In this document: positions 9,311-21,950 of the stretch, in pieces
Layout of the letters: each line of letters begins with the position of its first letter
Numbering within the stretch: position 1 is the stretch's first letter
DNA from: Sphagnum compactum
Lineage: Eukaryota > Bryophyta > Sphagnopsida > Sphagnales
Length of the DNA stretch: 64,000 bases
Direction of reading: 5' to 3'
Assembly (NCBI GenBank): GCA_965153455.1
Contig: OZ234500.1
Location: 7,750,001-7,814,000, forward strand
The notes under the pieces: generated by a model
Databases searched by the model: none
Told to the model about the DNA's origin: nothing
Seen by the model: the letters and a program-made list of their open reading frames with translations, nothing else
Made by a program: the position numbers and the translations under genes

Positions 9311-9565
9311 AACTCTAGGGTATTCTGCCTTACTCTCCAGATTTGATGCTAAAAAATTTCTAAGTTAATTAGAAAAAAACTTAATTAAAAACTCTTCAAC
9401 AAAAATCAAATTATAATTTAAAAATGTTCAATAAATTTAGCAACCAGATAAATTAGTTGCAACAAACATGATTTTCTCAAAATAAAATAAATCTCATATA
9501 TAGATGGATAATTAATTAATTAATTACTAAACAAATAGATGGTTTATACATAGATGAAAGTTGTT

Positions 9566-9764
9566 TTTACTACATGCCTACTAACCACCTACTTGTGGGT
9601 TGTTAGTAGGTAGGTAATAAAAAGAAGCAACTAAGCTAACCACCATGGTTAGCTAGGGAATTGGAACCCAACATTGTTTCCTGATCAGTTACCATCCATC
9701 CTTCATGGTGCAATGGTGGGTGCTGGTTCACTGTGGGCCTAAGGTTCTCCACATGCTTCTGGTG
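9566..9764. repeat. About 200-bp dispersed element, copy 2 of 3
   Basis: Same element as 3716-3921, in the same orientation and with both internal hairpins. It lies within duplication copy A, and its partner in copy B is 29389-29587. Confidence 0.8.
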
Positions 9765-12700
9765 CTTTGCATGTCCCAGGGTTCATTCAATTGTCCCTTG
9801 ATCCTGGGTCATCACCTAGTATGTATTTTATGCATCATTCTCACTATCTTCAACAAGTTCTTCCTTCATCTCATCAATGACTAGTTTCAGCAATTTGTTG
9901 TTCTACAAACACATTAAAATTTAAATATTACATGTGCATGTATATCACATTAGAGAACATACCTGTTTAGTATTGAAGTCATTGCAAAACAAACAATCAA
10001 AGAACATTATTGTCCTTGTAGTCATTTAGCCACAAAAGAAATGCACACACATGCAGCATTCATTAATAAATCAACATTTTACCAAAAAAATTCTTGCTCC
10101 TTTTATTTATTGGTGTTATAGTTGGTACTAGCTTACAAAAATTCAAGATCCCCGACTCGAAAAAATCTCCCTAGTTTTTTCACCTCCTAAAATGCATCAC
10201 AACTAGATGCACTCACACACCTTCCAAAAACTTCCATTCCTAACATTATCAACATCCACATGTGATGCAACTATCTTCTATAAATTTTCATGCAACAAGT
10301 TTCACATTAGAGATCTAAACATTAGCCTCATTACCATGCACATGCCAATTACAACATAACATCATTAAAAACTAATGACTACATGGTCATCCACTAATTG
10401 AGCCTCCAAAATTTTAAGATTTGATTTTCTTGTCATAAATAATTATGCAAGTGTGAACCTCAACTAAGCTTGCATAAGCAAAATACATTAATCTATAATG
10501 TTTGTTGTCATGCATATTTTTCAATAGATGTTGATAAACTTGATTAGCTTTTCTTGTACCCCTCTATTCTAAATATGCAAATGAAAGATGTAGCAAGGAA
10601 AAAAGGAACTATAATAAAAGTGTAAAATACATTTTTTGCATGTCAATATTTCAACTACAAGTTTAATGATTTAATATCACAATGGAAACATTGGATTGGT
10701 ATCACGAAAATGAAATAGGGGAGGTGATCACGTATTAGTAATTGCAATGTAGACGAGTTTATGTCGAATATGTTTTTGTGCATGCCAATTGGCAATTGTT
10801 TACAATTTTATTCCATATGCCATACATTTGTGAATTATAATTTATTCTTAGATTTTCTAAAAACTATCATGGGCATAAAGCCAACCAAGACATAGGAATT
10901 TTCCAAAGGACATGAATAGACCATGACAATGATAGGTTTAATTTTAACTTCAAACACAGAACACAAAAATCAAGGTTCTCGCAACATGTCACCATCTATC
11001 AAAATGTGATGCATTTGTTGCCTAACATCATGTCAAAATAAGGTCAACCTAGGTCATAACCTGAATCAAACTACCTAAGGTAGGGCGTAGGGTGATGACA
11101 ATTCACATCGTTCAATTACCCTAAACGATGTGGTGACCAAAACAACATTCAATCACCATAATTTGCCAATGATTGCACCTATTTTGATCACCATAAATTT
11201 TAGTTGTCTCATAACAACTGAAAATCAGACCATGGCAACGAAAAATAAATTGGCATGGCTTCAATATTTTTAATGACCAATTTTTCTTTTTTAAAACAAA
11301 ATTTATGAAAAATCAATAAATTTTCTGGTTTTGAATTTAAATTCAACCAATTTATTCTGATTAAACTTCACCAAAATTTCAACACCAAAAAAAATGAAAA
11401 AAACAATGGGAGGCTTCCATTTGCATCAAAAAATATTGTTTCAAATGAATATTTATTGATTTTATTTCATTATTTGAAGTCTATGACCTTTTATCAAAGC
11501 ATTTTGTATTTTGACATGAACACATGGATCTTCCAACATGTCAAAATATTGACAAGGAAATAGTTTAGGGACATGAAATGATGGATGTATACTTATTACT
11601 TATTCCTTTAGCATGTGCACAACGAAAATCACAATATTAATGCAAATGACCAAAATTCATGAAATTTTAATCGTGTTCAATGAAAAGCCTAATATTAGAC
11701 AAATTTCAAAAGTAATCACAACTGATATGTCCCATTAGTAGCAACAGTAACCAAATTAGTTGCACCTTAAAGATATTTTTGAGTGACTTAAGGGCATATT
11801 TTTATGTATGTATTAAAGTTATATTAGTGATATAATAAATATACATATTTGCATATATTAAATATGCATATGTATGTATATTGTTCATAAACTGGTTCCA
11901 AAATTAATATTTGAACTCTGAAATCAATTCTGATCTTTAATTTAAATTAAGAATATATTTGATTTGAAAATTGCAATTTCAATTCTTTAAAAAACTATTT
12001 GAATTTTAGTTCTTTTTTTAATTGGAAAATACCTATTTCATTGATTCTTTAAAACTTTATATGAATTTGAAAATTGTTATTTGAATCTGAAATTTTCTAT
12101 TTTGATTTATTTCCAACATCTTTGAATTTGAAATTTTGTGTTTACTCTGCAAATCGCTAATTCATTTATTCGTTTTAAACGTATCTGAATTTGAAAAAAA
12201 TGATTCAAATCTGAAGTTTTCTATTTCAATTCTTTTTTTAAAATTAATTTGAAAATTTTTATTATGCATATGAAATTGATATTTCATTTCTTAAAATTCT
12301 AGAATTGAGAAAAAAAAATTGGTCTAAAAATTTATGATGAGAGTTATAACAAATGAGATAGTAAGAAAAATTAGAATGACAAAATAGTTCATCTAAGTTT
12401 GGCACTAGCTACAATAATAATTTAATACATAGTCTTATTATTATTATTACTAAATCATTCATTATAATAAACTACATTAATTTAATTAGTTCATATGGTA
12501 TTTTGATATTGTGATGTGAATTATTATATATTAAAAGATTAGTACTATAAATATTGAAATTATTATTTAAATTTTTTCTTATTATTATTTTAAAATATTT
12601 ATTATTATAAATAGTGTTAGTTATAATAACTACAATAATAATAATAATAATACAATATTATTACCTATTAACTTTTAATACTTATAATAATTGATATAAT

Positions 12701-13076
12701 TAGTAGGTAAATTATGTTTGTATAGTATGGGTATTAAGAAATAGTGCAAATAACATGTGACTAAGTTGTTGACACTTGCAACTATAGTGTTTAACCTGTA
12801 TTCTTTGCTTTTTATTCTTCTAATGTGTAATATATAATTAGGTGCACTCAAAATGTTCAAAGTGCAAGTGTTATTCAAGGGATGAGCCAATAAAGAGGCT
12901 CAACCCTAAAAGTTAAAAACCAAGATAAAATAGGATTTTTTAAAACCTACCTGATTAGCGTACACCTACCTACTTGCATCCTTGGGCTTAAACCCTCCTT
13001 ACCTATCCATGTGTTGACATCTATTGACTTCAATTCAAACAATCCAAAATAAATAACTAATTACATATATTTAACT
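9765..13076. other. AT-rich non-coding part of duplication copy A
   Basis: No gene seen. It is collinear with 29588-30775, 38247-39561 and 41363-41850 of copy B, which have separate blocks inserted at about 10966 and 12545-12600. Small indels in every frame argue against coding. The region at 12400-12660 is rich in ATT/TAT repeats. Confidence 0.6.
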
Positions 13077-13126
13077 TAGGTAGGTAGGTAGATAGATCCT
13101 TCCTACCTACCTACCTACTTACCTAA
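13077..13126. repeat. TAGG/CCTA inverted repeat (hairpin)
   Basis: TAGGTAGGTAGGTAGATAGA is followed, after TCCTT, by CCTACCTACCTACCTACTTA, forming a near-perfect hairpin of tetranucleotide repeats. Copy B has a shorter version at about 41852-41883. Confidence 0.75.
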
Positions 13127-15119
13127 ATGGATTTTGAACAAATTTAACTATATGCCACATGGCACATTTTGATTGTGCCACTTGTTATAATCTAAAATGA
13201 TCCAAACATATAAATTAGATGTCAAAGATTATTTCAAAATTATTTTTTTAATAATTAAAAGCTAGACATATGACAACACATTATTGTTTCTTATTGTTCA
13301 CCAAAATAGTTGCATTTTAGTTTCAAACAACAATGTGTATGCAATCAATCAAAAGATGAAGTTGTATTTAATTGAAAAAAAAATTTCATCCAAAGTTTAT
13401 TGTCATTTGTGACTAATGCCGATTTGTTCAATGCAACTAATGAGATTTTAGTTATAAATGTCACTTGCAATTAAAAACTAGTTGCAATGACTAGTCATGA
13501 ATTGTCACTTTTCTTCTAATGTTGCTTAGTCATAATTTCTGAATTTACATCCCTTGGATTCACATTGAAATTGGCATTGTGGTAATATTAGCACTAATCA
13601 TTTGTGTTATTACTATGAATGCTTGGGTAGAATACACATTCCAAGTTGCCTAACCAACCTTCCTCCCTTCAAGGTACAAAGCGATGTTTCTTCAACATTT
13701 ACCTCCCTTCGTCCATTACCTTCACCCAAAGCAAAAAAAAATTGATGTCTCTTACCCCGATGAGGATTTTTGGTTTCGCTTCTTAGTCGTATTGAATAGT
13801 GGCTCCTCGAGAAGGCTTGACAACATTTGTTGTCCACCTATTGCCCAACTTCCTTTTTGTTTTTTAAGGTCATGGTAAGTTTTTCATCATTGTCATTTTC
13901 CATTTCCTCTTCACTTCATCCATCTCCTAGGCCCTAGTAATTGTACCAATACGAAGAAGTTAATGCAAAACCCCCAATCGTTTCACGGTTATGGTCGTTG
14001 AAGTGGATGATTCTGTCAAACGTTCCTTAAGTTGCCATTTGCCGCATGGTAATTTTTCCAATTTGTTATTTTGCCTGGCATCATCTTGTTTTTCCACAAT
14101 CTGGTATAGTGCCATTTAAGGTTTCTAATCACTAATTTAATCATAGTAGGTAATCATTCTTTTAGTATTATTATTTTTTCTTTCCTCCCCCCAAGCTAAT
14201 GGTAATTCTTCCATAATCAGTTCCAAGGGTACAAGGAAATATAAAAGAAAGAAAAAAGTAAAAAAAGGCCCAAAAGAAAAAGAAAAACGAAACACATAGA
14301 AAGAGTGTGTGTGAAAGAAAAAAATAAAATAGATATTCTTTAAATGACAAAATTGAATTGTGAGAAAGAAAAATTTAGGGCAATCCCTTCCTTTAAATCC
14401 TCCCCCATAAACATTCCTTAAAAAAAAGTACCATCAAAATCTCACTAAACTAATTAGTCTTTCAAAATCATTTTCAAATTAGCTCTTAGTTTCTAAGCAA
14501 CTAAGTAGCCACTTTTTTAAAAATTAGAGTTGACTTCCTACCTAGCATTCCTAGAAGTTAGCTAAACTAATGCACATCACCTCCAAAAGTGGAAATAGTA
14601 AAAAAATCTACAACTAACAATAAATAATTATCATTTTATTCCTCTAATTAAACTAACTCTTAGATAAAGGTAAATCTAACCCTAAGTTAACAATATCATT
14701 ACGAAGAGTTTCACTGTGTGATTTCATAAAAAACATATCAAAGACGTTCTTCGTTTAAATGAATATAAGTGTGTGGAAACATGAAAAATTTGTTGAAATT
14801 GTATTTTCATTCGAAAAATAACAAAAATTATATTGAAGGCCTTTATTGAAATTTCATTTTATGTGTTTTTCAAAATAATTTTTTAAAAAATTCCCCAAAA
14901 TAATATATATATATTTTTTAAAGAGTACATTTTTTACCCAAGATCTACCCCATCATAGTGTGCTTTCACCTTGGTGATGTTTATATGTTCAATTCATGAA
15001 TTTTGGTGATTTCATTGATGATGCTAAAATCCACTTGATTTATGTGCAAAGAGGTTATAGTTCATTCATGCATGGTACTATTTACAGGTTAGGTTACAAA
15101 TCCTATTAGGTATTGTTTT
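13127..15119. other. No gene recognised in this part of copy A
   Basis: AT-rich with a less AT-rich patch at 13600-13960. Frames in that patch are disrupted relative to copy B (42470-42790). At 14951-14970 it holds CATCATAGTGTGCTTTCACC, a version of the terminal motif that bounds the element at 51257-52051. Confidence 0.5.
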
Positions 15120-15481
15120 AGCAATTTCGTTAAACCTATTCATGTTCAAGAAATTTGGCATTATATACAATGTCCTCTATGTTGCAAATCATGTGCAAAT
15201 CACTTGTGTTTTTAGGTCCAATTGCTGCAACACTTTATGATTATGAAACATAGAAGCGGAAGGGAATTAATGCATTGGCCAACTCAATTACCAATCATCA
15301 ATTGGTCACCACAATAAATGATGCCTTGTTGTGTGAAAGAACCATATGCTTTCAAGGAACTTTGTTCATCGTGACTAGAAAATGTGTAGTACTTGGAATT
15401 GTGTTCAATTTGGTGCTTATTACATGCATCCGACATGCTACATCACACTTTATGGAAAGCACCGGGAAGAGGGGGGGGTGA
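15120..15481 (+). pseudogene. Degenerate unrecognised frame (partner of 43977-44246)
   Basis: The partner in copy B stays open for 89 codons. This copy is broken by a TAG where B has a coding codon (region 15248-15253) and by small indels, leaving the 68-codon remnant at 15275-15481. I do not recognise the translation. It lacks a plausible start and partner exons and may be an old transposon fragment. Confidence 0.25.
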
Positions 15482-15799
15482 TGATCAATAGTTCAAAGGG
15501 CCAAGCTCCATTCAAAAGGACCAAGTTATTGTCCATGTTTGCACATAAACTCTAACTAGATGTTGAGACTACTAACAAAATGCAAAATTATAGATTTAAT
15601 TGTGATTGGAAAATGTAGAGACTCAGGTGATCTAAATGCAATTGCAAATGGTTTAATGCAAGTGATGAATCAACTTTTGGGAATTAGCTTTATTGTAAGT
15701 AGATTTGAAGGAGGTAATTGAAGGAAGATTGGATAATGCACATACTTGGTGTGATCAAAATTTGCACACTATCCATATGCAATAAACATCGAATTTTGA
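15482..15799. other. No feature recognised
   Basis: AT-rich sequence matching 44330-44630 of copy B. Nothing else seen. Confidence 0.5.
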
Positions 15800-16620
15800 A
15801 AAAATTCTTCATATCTTGGTATTCCATTACCACAAGTAATGTACCCTAAGTTAAATTGAAAAGAATATTCTCAAAATGTCAAGCTATTTGACCTTGGCCA
15901 CAATTTAAAAAGATTGGAATTTTTAAAAATATTTTTCATAACAATGGTATTCCATTACCATGGACCAAGATAACTTGGGCTTTTGAAAAAATAACACCAA
16001 AAAATTGAAATTAGCTAGCCCTGGTCAAGGTTAAGAAACTTGGAACTTTTAAATAATATCCTTCACAAACATGGGTAATTCATAACCACGGGCAAGATAG
16101 CCTAGGTTGTTGAAAAGGATGTTTCCAAAAGATTGAACTTCTTCCCTAGAATTAGAAGTTGGGTTAAAATGAAAGAAAAATAATCCATGAATAGATTGAG
16201 GAAATGGATCGAGCTTTGGGGAAGAATTTTCAAAAGCCCAAGCTAACTAACCTTGACTAATGTTAGGAAGCCTAACTGTTTTTTAAAAATTCTCAATAAC
16301 AAAGGTATTCGAAAACTAGGTGCAAAATTGTAGTCTAGGCTATTGAACCTTGGCCGAGGTTAAGAAGCTCAAGGCCATCTAGCTTTTTAACCCTAAACAT
16401 TGAACATGATCATAATGAAAGATATGTATGAAAGCCTGAGCTCTTTAACCCTAGACATAGAACCTTGGTTATAATGAAAGATATCTGTGAAAATCTCAGG
16501 CTTCTTAAACCCTAGATGTAAGAATATTCTCATAAGTGAAGGTGTTCCCACCCCTGACTATGGGAATATGGTCATGGGTACCATGGCCAGTGGTAATATA
16601 ACCTTCTTGCTATTGGTAGG
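15800..16620. repeat. Diverged tandem repeats, about 125-bp period, copy A
   Basis: The motif GGTATTCCATTACCA...AAGATAACTTGGGC recurs in degraded form near 15816, 15943 and 16069 (spacing about 126 bp) and again near 16305. It is followed by two CCCTAGACATAGAACCTTGG-type units about 61 bp apart. The same array lies at 44640-45440 in copy B. Confidence 0.6.
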
Positions 16621-16748
16621 CAAGGCCTAAACTTCTTGGAAACAAGGGACATGGATAGCAATTAAACTACATATGGATGAGAAAATATGACACATATATT
16701 TGAAATATATATATATAATACTTACTAGGTGATGAGTAAGAATCAAGT

Positions 16749-16787
16749 GTTTAGGGTTTAGGGTTTAGTGTTTAGGATTTAGGGTTT
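16749..16787. repeat. Interstitial telomere-like repeat, copy A
   Basis: About five consecutive TTTAGGG or one-base variants (TTTAGTG, TTTAGGA). Copy B carries a version one unit or more shorter at 45592-45618. Confidence 0.8.
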
Positions 16788-16797
16788 TTCACATGCC

Positions 16798-17133
16798 TTA
16801 GTCATCACTTAGGGCATGTTTAGGCATGTGGAAAACTTTAGGCCAACCTAAGGTTATAAAATCTCTTTTGGCATCAGTTCTGTAGTAAGGTACCCTAGAC
16901 TTTTTTGAAGTAATGGTCCGGAGTAGTGGCCATTTTGCTATTCCATAGACATCACTCTGTAGTATGTAACCCATCCTCGATGATGTGAGAGGCTTGGTTG
17001 CATAGCCAAGGAGCATGCACATGCTCATCTTCTCATCCACCTTCCTAGCATTCATTAATGGTTTCTTGGGTAGATACCATAGCCTAGGGTCAGTTTCCAC
17101 AGTTGACAAAACGAATAATTTATTTTTTTCCAA
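16798..17133 (-). other. Unrecognised 111-codon frame, broken in copy B
   Basis: Open on the minus strand from 17133 to 16798, with a mixed, non-repetitive composition unlike the AT-driven frames around it. In copy B (45640-45930) it is disrupted by a deletion of about 13 bp, a 1-bp insertion and a 2-bp insertion, so there is no sign of purifying selection. It could be an exon relic. No family recognised. Confidence 0.25.
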
Positions 17134-17529
17134 AAAATGAATTCCTTTTTAAAATTTAAAATTTATATATTTTTCAACATCTACTATAATAATATTGTGA
17201 TATGAGTAGTGAAATTATTCAGAGTGTAGCGGATGATAATTAGGATGATTATCAACATGTCAACTTGAGATTTTCACAAATTTTCATTTTATTATTTTGA
17301 CGATTATTTAATGACACAAAAATGACCTTAGGGTAAGATATTTGACAATATGGACCATCACAAATTTAATGCACTTGTGATTGATTTTTCATTTTGTTTG
17401 TCATTTCTAACTTATAGAACAATTCACAATGCAAAGGGCATATTAAAAAATTATGTCAAAAACATACAAATAAAATTCTATTTCATTTAATTTCCTAGGA
17501 AAAAGAAAAGGGGAGCCATGACCCTAAAC
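17134..17529. other. AT-rich spacer, nothing recognised
   Basis: Matches 45931-46370 of copy B. It ends at a CCCTAAACCCTAAACC word, telomere-like in the opposite orientation to that at 16749. Confidence 0.5.
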
Positions 17530-19680
17530 CCTAAACCTTGTTTAGTGGAAACATGTACTCAAATTTTCTCTTGTAAATGCAAGGAATCAGAACATTGCTC
17601 TTATTTCAGAGAGCAAGCTCTGCACCAACACTGTTGTTGATCAGCTTGGTTTGGATTTCTGGTTTAGGACTAATGTGGTGTCTTGAATTCAAACACAAGT
17701 AGACACAGAGAGACACTGGGTGCTCAACAGCAAAATGAACTGCCACCCATGGGTGGGAAATCTTTCAAGACATCCTGTTAGGGCTGGGCAATTTGAGCAG
17801 GTAATCAAAACTTTTTCAACAAATGCAATAAGCATCAGTCTTGTCAAGCTTTTGTCAGATTGCTCAATGAAAGCGCTGATTTGCAAACATTTGTAGAAAG
17901 CAGAGACATGATCAATACACAGACAGGCTCAATATCATTGGGCTGCTTTTCAGTGTAAGTCCGCACTGTCCTGATGTTTAGGGGTCAATTATCCGAGAAG
18001 TGCAACATCAAGGGTAGGGCCAGTCCTTGTGGTCCTGTTGCAGATGTTGAACGCCTGTGCCAGAAATAGCTGCACTTGGAACAACCAGAGATATGCATAC
18101 ACTGATTGTCCAAAGTGAGTGTGAATCAGATCTGTATGTGGGTAGTAACATTGACATGTGTGTGAAATGTAGGCTTGTGTAGAAGACGCATGAAGATTAT
18201 CAAGATTTAACAAGTTGCTAGAGAAGGAAGGAATCTAATTCATGGACTGATTGCACAGAATTACATTTAACTTACCCAAACGAATTACAAGGTTTAACAA
18301 GCACATCTATTGAAATGACTTCAAGTATGCAGGTGTCAATACTCCTCCAAGGACTCGAGCTTCAAAAAAATAGAGGATAATCTGAAGCAAGAAAGGTGGT
18401 TTTCCTGACTTGGATGCAGCTGTTGGGAACTGGGGACTCTCATTTAAGGTGTTGAGCATAGGGATACAAGATACTTCCTGTGGTTGCCACAATCCACCAG
18501 AATCAAGTCCTGCTTCTGTACATAAAAGACTTATGACTTCCTGACCTTCATCCACATCCAAGGTTGATAGAGCAATGGTCTTCCTTGCAGATTATCTCAC
18601 ATTATTGGAATCTGGGTTTCATTCTTCAAATGTTGTCAAGTGTGAGGATAGTGGAGCGTCTTTGTTAAGCTGGACACCCCATCAAGCAACCTTACTGTAT
18701 TGCCAAACAACCATTCAGTGGGCAAGAGTGCCACCTCCTGCCTCATCAACATGCATGTTCCTAACAAAGTCTGGAAAGAAGGCTAGTCTTTTCATTTGTG
18801 ATCAATTAATGGATTTTGTGGATATGATTACAAAGGTGCCAAAACATTCAGATCTTCTTCTGATTTCTCACAATCTGGATCTACTATTGTGGAAAAGATG
18901 TTCAGAATAAACTTGACACACAAGAGGCACATTCATCCAGATCTTTCATGCATGGGGCAATATATAAATATATAGCTCAAGTACTCTGGAGAGGAATGCT
19001 CTTCATGTACAGACTAAGCAAAACTGCTAGTTTACACCTTTTTTTTTCTATTTTTTTTTGGGTGTGTGAAGAGGATTTTGGGAGTGACAATGATCAGTGA
19101 TTTCAGGGGAGCAAGGTTGAGACATTACTGTGCAGATGGGGCATGTTATGAATGCTGAAATCATACCAAAGCCAATTCCAACTGTAGCATCAGCAGGTCT
19201 GATTGACTCATGGCTCTTGACACTAAATTTTGGTGTAAACTAGATGCAATCTGGGGAGAGACAAATCCCACCCTCTCTTTCATTTGGCTGCTGTGTGTGT
19301 GTGTGCAGGAATTTCCAACAATCCAGAATTTTTTGAACATTACTGTGTACCCACAAGATGCAAGCTATATATCTCCTTGCCCAATTTACTTTAAGCATAA
19401 CTTGCAACACATCGTTGCTAGCAGAAACTGCAATTCTATTGTGTGGAAGGGTGCTAATGATTTTTCTACTCTCATATTTTGAACATTGCCAAATTTGGCT
19501 AAAAGTATTCTTACAGACGATCACCACTTGAGCAACATCACAAAATTGGGGGACAAAAAAAACACTGCTCTGAGTAGGGACTTCAGTAGTAGTCAGATTT
19601 TGATTAGTCCTGTGATTTTGAGTAGGAGAGGGAGCATGCTTGAATTAGACAAATATGCGGTGGCATATTGATAAGAGGGA
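17530..19680. pseudogene. Degenerate gene-like region, copy A (parent gene unknown)
   Basis: This 2.1-kb block is closer to balanced base composition than its flanks and has many medium-length open frames on both strands (minus: 17689-17886, 17989-18213, 18307-18561, 19240-19527; plus: 18575-18910, 19210-19482). It also has intron-like borders, such as a TGTGTGTGCAG acceptor-like tract before 19309. No frame joins into one protein, and stops differ between the copies. I read it as the remains of a multi-exon gene or of a transposon that captured one. Strand and parent are unresolved. The end at about 19310-19450 is related to the inverted repeats of the 39562-41361 element. Confidence 0.4.
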
Positions 19681-21124
19681 ATGGGTTTTTAACTCGAAGA
19701 ATATTGAATTACATAAATATGAGTTGGTATGAGAATAGCTCCTTATTGTCAGCAGCCTCGGGTGTGTTGGTAATGATCCAGCTTATTGACATGAGTCTGA
19801 TGTGAGGTAGGGAGAACATATTCATGGGGATGGTTCCAAAAGAGTTTGTCAATTTTCAGATTTGTCTTCATCATCCATGATGCCAAATCCATGTTCATGT
19901 TTGAATTCCCCTTTGAAGGTGCATTGAAACTAATCTCGATCTAATGATCAAATTTTTAGTGTCGATTGCATTCAATGTAAAATCATAGGGCCTTGTATTT
20001 GTGGTTCAAGAACATTAACAAACAAAAACAAAATGCAATAAAAACACCATGCCCAATTCAATAACATTTTTCTCTTTCACTATCAATGTTTCTTTGATGA
20101 AAATATTAAGTAATAAAAAATGTATGGCTTACAAATAGAAATTTTTCATATGTGATGATCAAAGTGTTAGGCAAAATTGCATGCACTAGTTTGTCCAAAA
20201 TTGCACATAAGCATGTAAAAAGACTTATGCTTTGTGTAAACTATAAGACCTCAATTGCTAAAGGAAGGAATTGATTAATTGGGTGTTGTTCATGATAACT
20301 CCTTTCCTTTGCATTTTCTTTTGTTTAAACATCTAAAGACCTTATTTTTCTAAAGGGAAGAATTGATTAGTCAGGTGTCAATTGTGACAATTCCTTTCAT
20401 TTTCATGTGTTACTTTTAAAACAATGAATCTTCATGTAGAATATGACTAGAAAAATAAGTCTATGCATGTGAAATCAACTATGACCTTTGTCTTTGGAAA
20501 TGATGATATGAAATGGTGAGTTGAGTGTAGTTAACAAAAGCATGCACAACTATTTTCATTTGACATGGAAGTTGACCTCATGAATAATGTATGTAAAAGT
20601 GCATGTACAATATCATGCATATGTACATTTCTTATGTACACATCAAAGAAATGCATGCCAATTGGATCAATAGGTGTACACATGCATTGAAGAAATCTCA
20701 CAATGGGTGGGGAGTCATAATAAATTTTAAGCAAATTGCAAAAGACATTTGAAACATCAAGAAGTCATGCACTAGCACCAAAATCAGAACATGAAAATAT
20801 TCATGTTTAATAAGTGTTAAACATATATTTAGAACATGTTAAAGAAGGTGTGATGGTGCAAACATTTAGAAATCGTGAAATGTAACCATTTATTAATCCA
20901 AGACTTTTTTTTTCAAAGGCCACAAAACAAGCAAATGTCAAGGGTGACAAAAGGTTATAAGTCACCTTCAACTATTGTTGAAAAGAGAGCAAAAAAGTAG
21001 ACATTGTTTATTCTTTTAATATTTTAAAAACGTGTTTGTAATGTAGTCATCATAATTTTTAGACAATGTGGTAATGAGGTTTGTAATTGAACATGGCTTG
21101 CAAGAAAAATTTATAAGGTGCATG
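19681..21124. other. Right end of duplication copy A, then AT-rich DNA without genes
   Basis: Similarity to copy B ends near 20172. From there to 21124 only AT-rich DNA with short frames is seen. GATTAATTGGGTGT and GATTAGTCAGGTGT words at about 20273 and 20365 mark a short local repeat. Confidence 0.5.
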
Positions 21125-21698
21125 GAGGATGAAAGTTGACGCACTCCCAAGTTCCTTATTAGACCCAAGTTGGGTCCAAAGAAATCAAACAACAAAATTG
21201 TTTGGAACTTGGGGCACGCTCCCAGCTTCCAGCACTAAAAGGGGTAGAGGGGCGTGTTGAAGCTCTGGGATTAAACTAGGGCGAAGGACAAGCTTTACTT
21301 AGTTACTCGAACCTGCATCAAACCAACCAACAAGTTGGTTAGTTCACATTCGGAAACACTTTCAGTGCTAAGACAAGCCACGGGCAACCCTAGACTCACA
21401 TGACTCACCACGGCCTAGACTCGGGGGAAGCCACCACCTTCCCCCATATAGTATTCTTTGCGTTACTCTGTGGCACCTGCATTCGAATGGCACTTTTTCT
21501 CGGGACTCCCAAGGAGGAGTCTCGAAAATGTCCTGGTTTGGACTCCCGGGACTTTGGGAGTTCATAACTCCTTACTCAGACCTCTGATTGGGATGAGGTC
21601 TAAAGCAAACTTGTAGCCCTCCTTGAGAGCTTTCTAACGGTGTGTCTCACTCCACGTACACACACCGGGGTCGGGTCGATTCCCGACTTTTAGTGGTT

Positions 21699-21725
21699 GA
21701 AAGTCAAATTGCCAATTTGACTTTC
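21699..21725. repeat. Perfect 13-bp inverted repeat with 1-nt spacer
   Basis: GAAAGTCAAATTG, then C, then CAATTTGACTTTC: a perfect palindrome apart from the central base. Confidence 0.95.
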
Positions 21726-21900
21726 GGCCTTTCTTTTGTCCATAACTTGTGCTATAGATGTTTGAATGGCTCATGCAAGGTCATTTTCGACATCTACACT
21801 TCAAGACCTTTCCAACGGTATAAAGAACATTTCAAGGCGAGGTGTTTTGACCCCTGCAATTGAACTCTGAATTTTTAGGAGTCCCAAAGGATTCCTAAAT

Positions 21901-21948
21901 CCCCACTTCGGGAGTGTGAGTGTCATCTCACACTCCTTCAAAGTGGGG
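21901..21948. repeat. Nested 8+10-bp perfect hairpin
   Basis: Outer arms CCCCACTT / AAGTGGGG and inner arms GGAGTGTGAG / CTCACACTCC pair perfectly around a 6-nt loop (TGTCAT). Only a small internal bulge separates them (CG against TTCA). This gives 18 paired bases at the right end of the GC-richer island. Confidence 0.95.
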
Positions 21949-21950
21949 TT

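Larger units (their letters stand above)
7520..20172. repeat. Segmental duplication, copy A
   Basis: Collinear and in direct orientation with 27305-49316. The left edge falls inside kinase 1 (codon 441) at the shared word ATGTTCACTGTTC. The right edge follows the shared ATGATCAAAGTGTTAGGCAAA. Matched pairs include 8843-9310 with 28655-29115, 9765-10965 with 29588-30775, 10966-12545 with 38247-39561, 12600-19925 with 41363-48753, and 19935-20172 with 49041-49316. Copy A lacks the three blocks present only in B. Kinase and promoter parts look nearly identical, while the AT-rich parts have many small indels. Confidence 0.9.
21125..21950. mobile_element. GC-richer island, possible solo LTR
   Basis: About 825 bp of near-balanced composition in AT-rich DNA. 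It is full of short inverted motifs (GACTCCCGGGACTTTGGGAG, GTCGGG...CCCGAC) and phrases such as AGCCCTCCTTGAGAGCTTTC and TTTCCAACGGTATAAAGAAC that resemble plant Gypsy-type LTRs. It ends in a long hairpin and GGGTTGTGACA. No second LTR, primer-binding site or coding region was found, so solo LTR is an inference. The longest frames (21368-21565 minus, 21642-21863 plus) look accidental. Confidence 0.4.
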
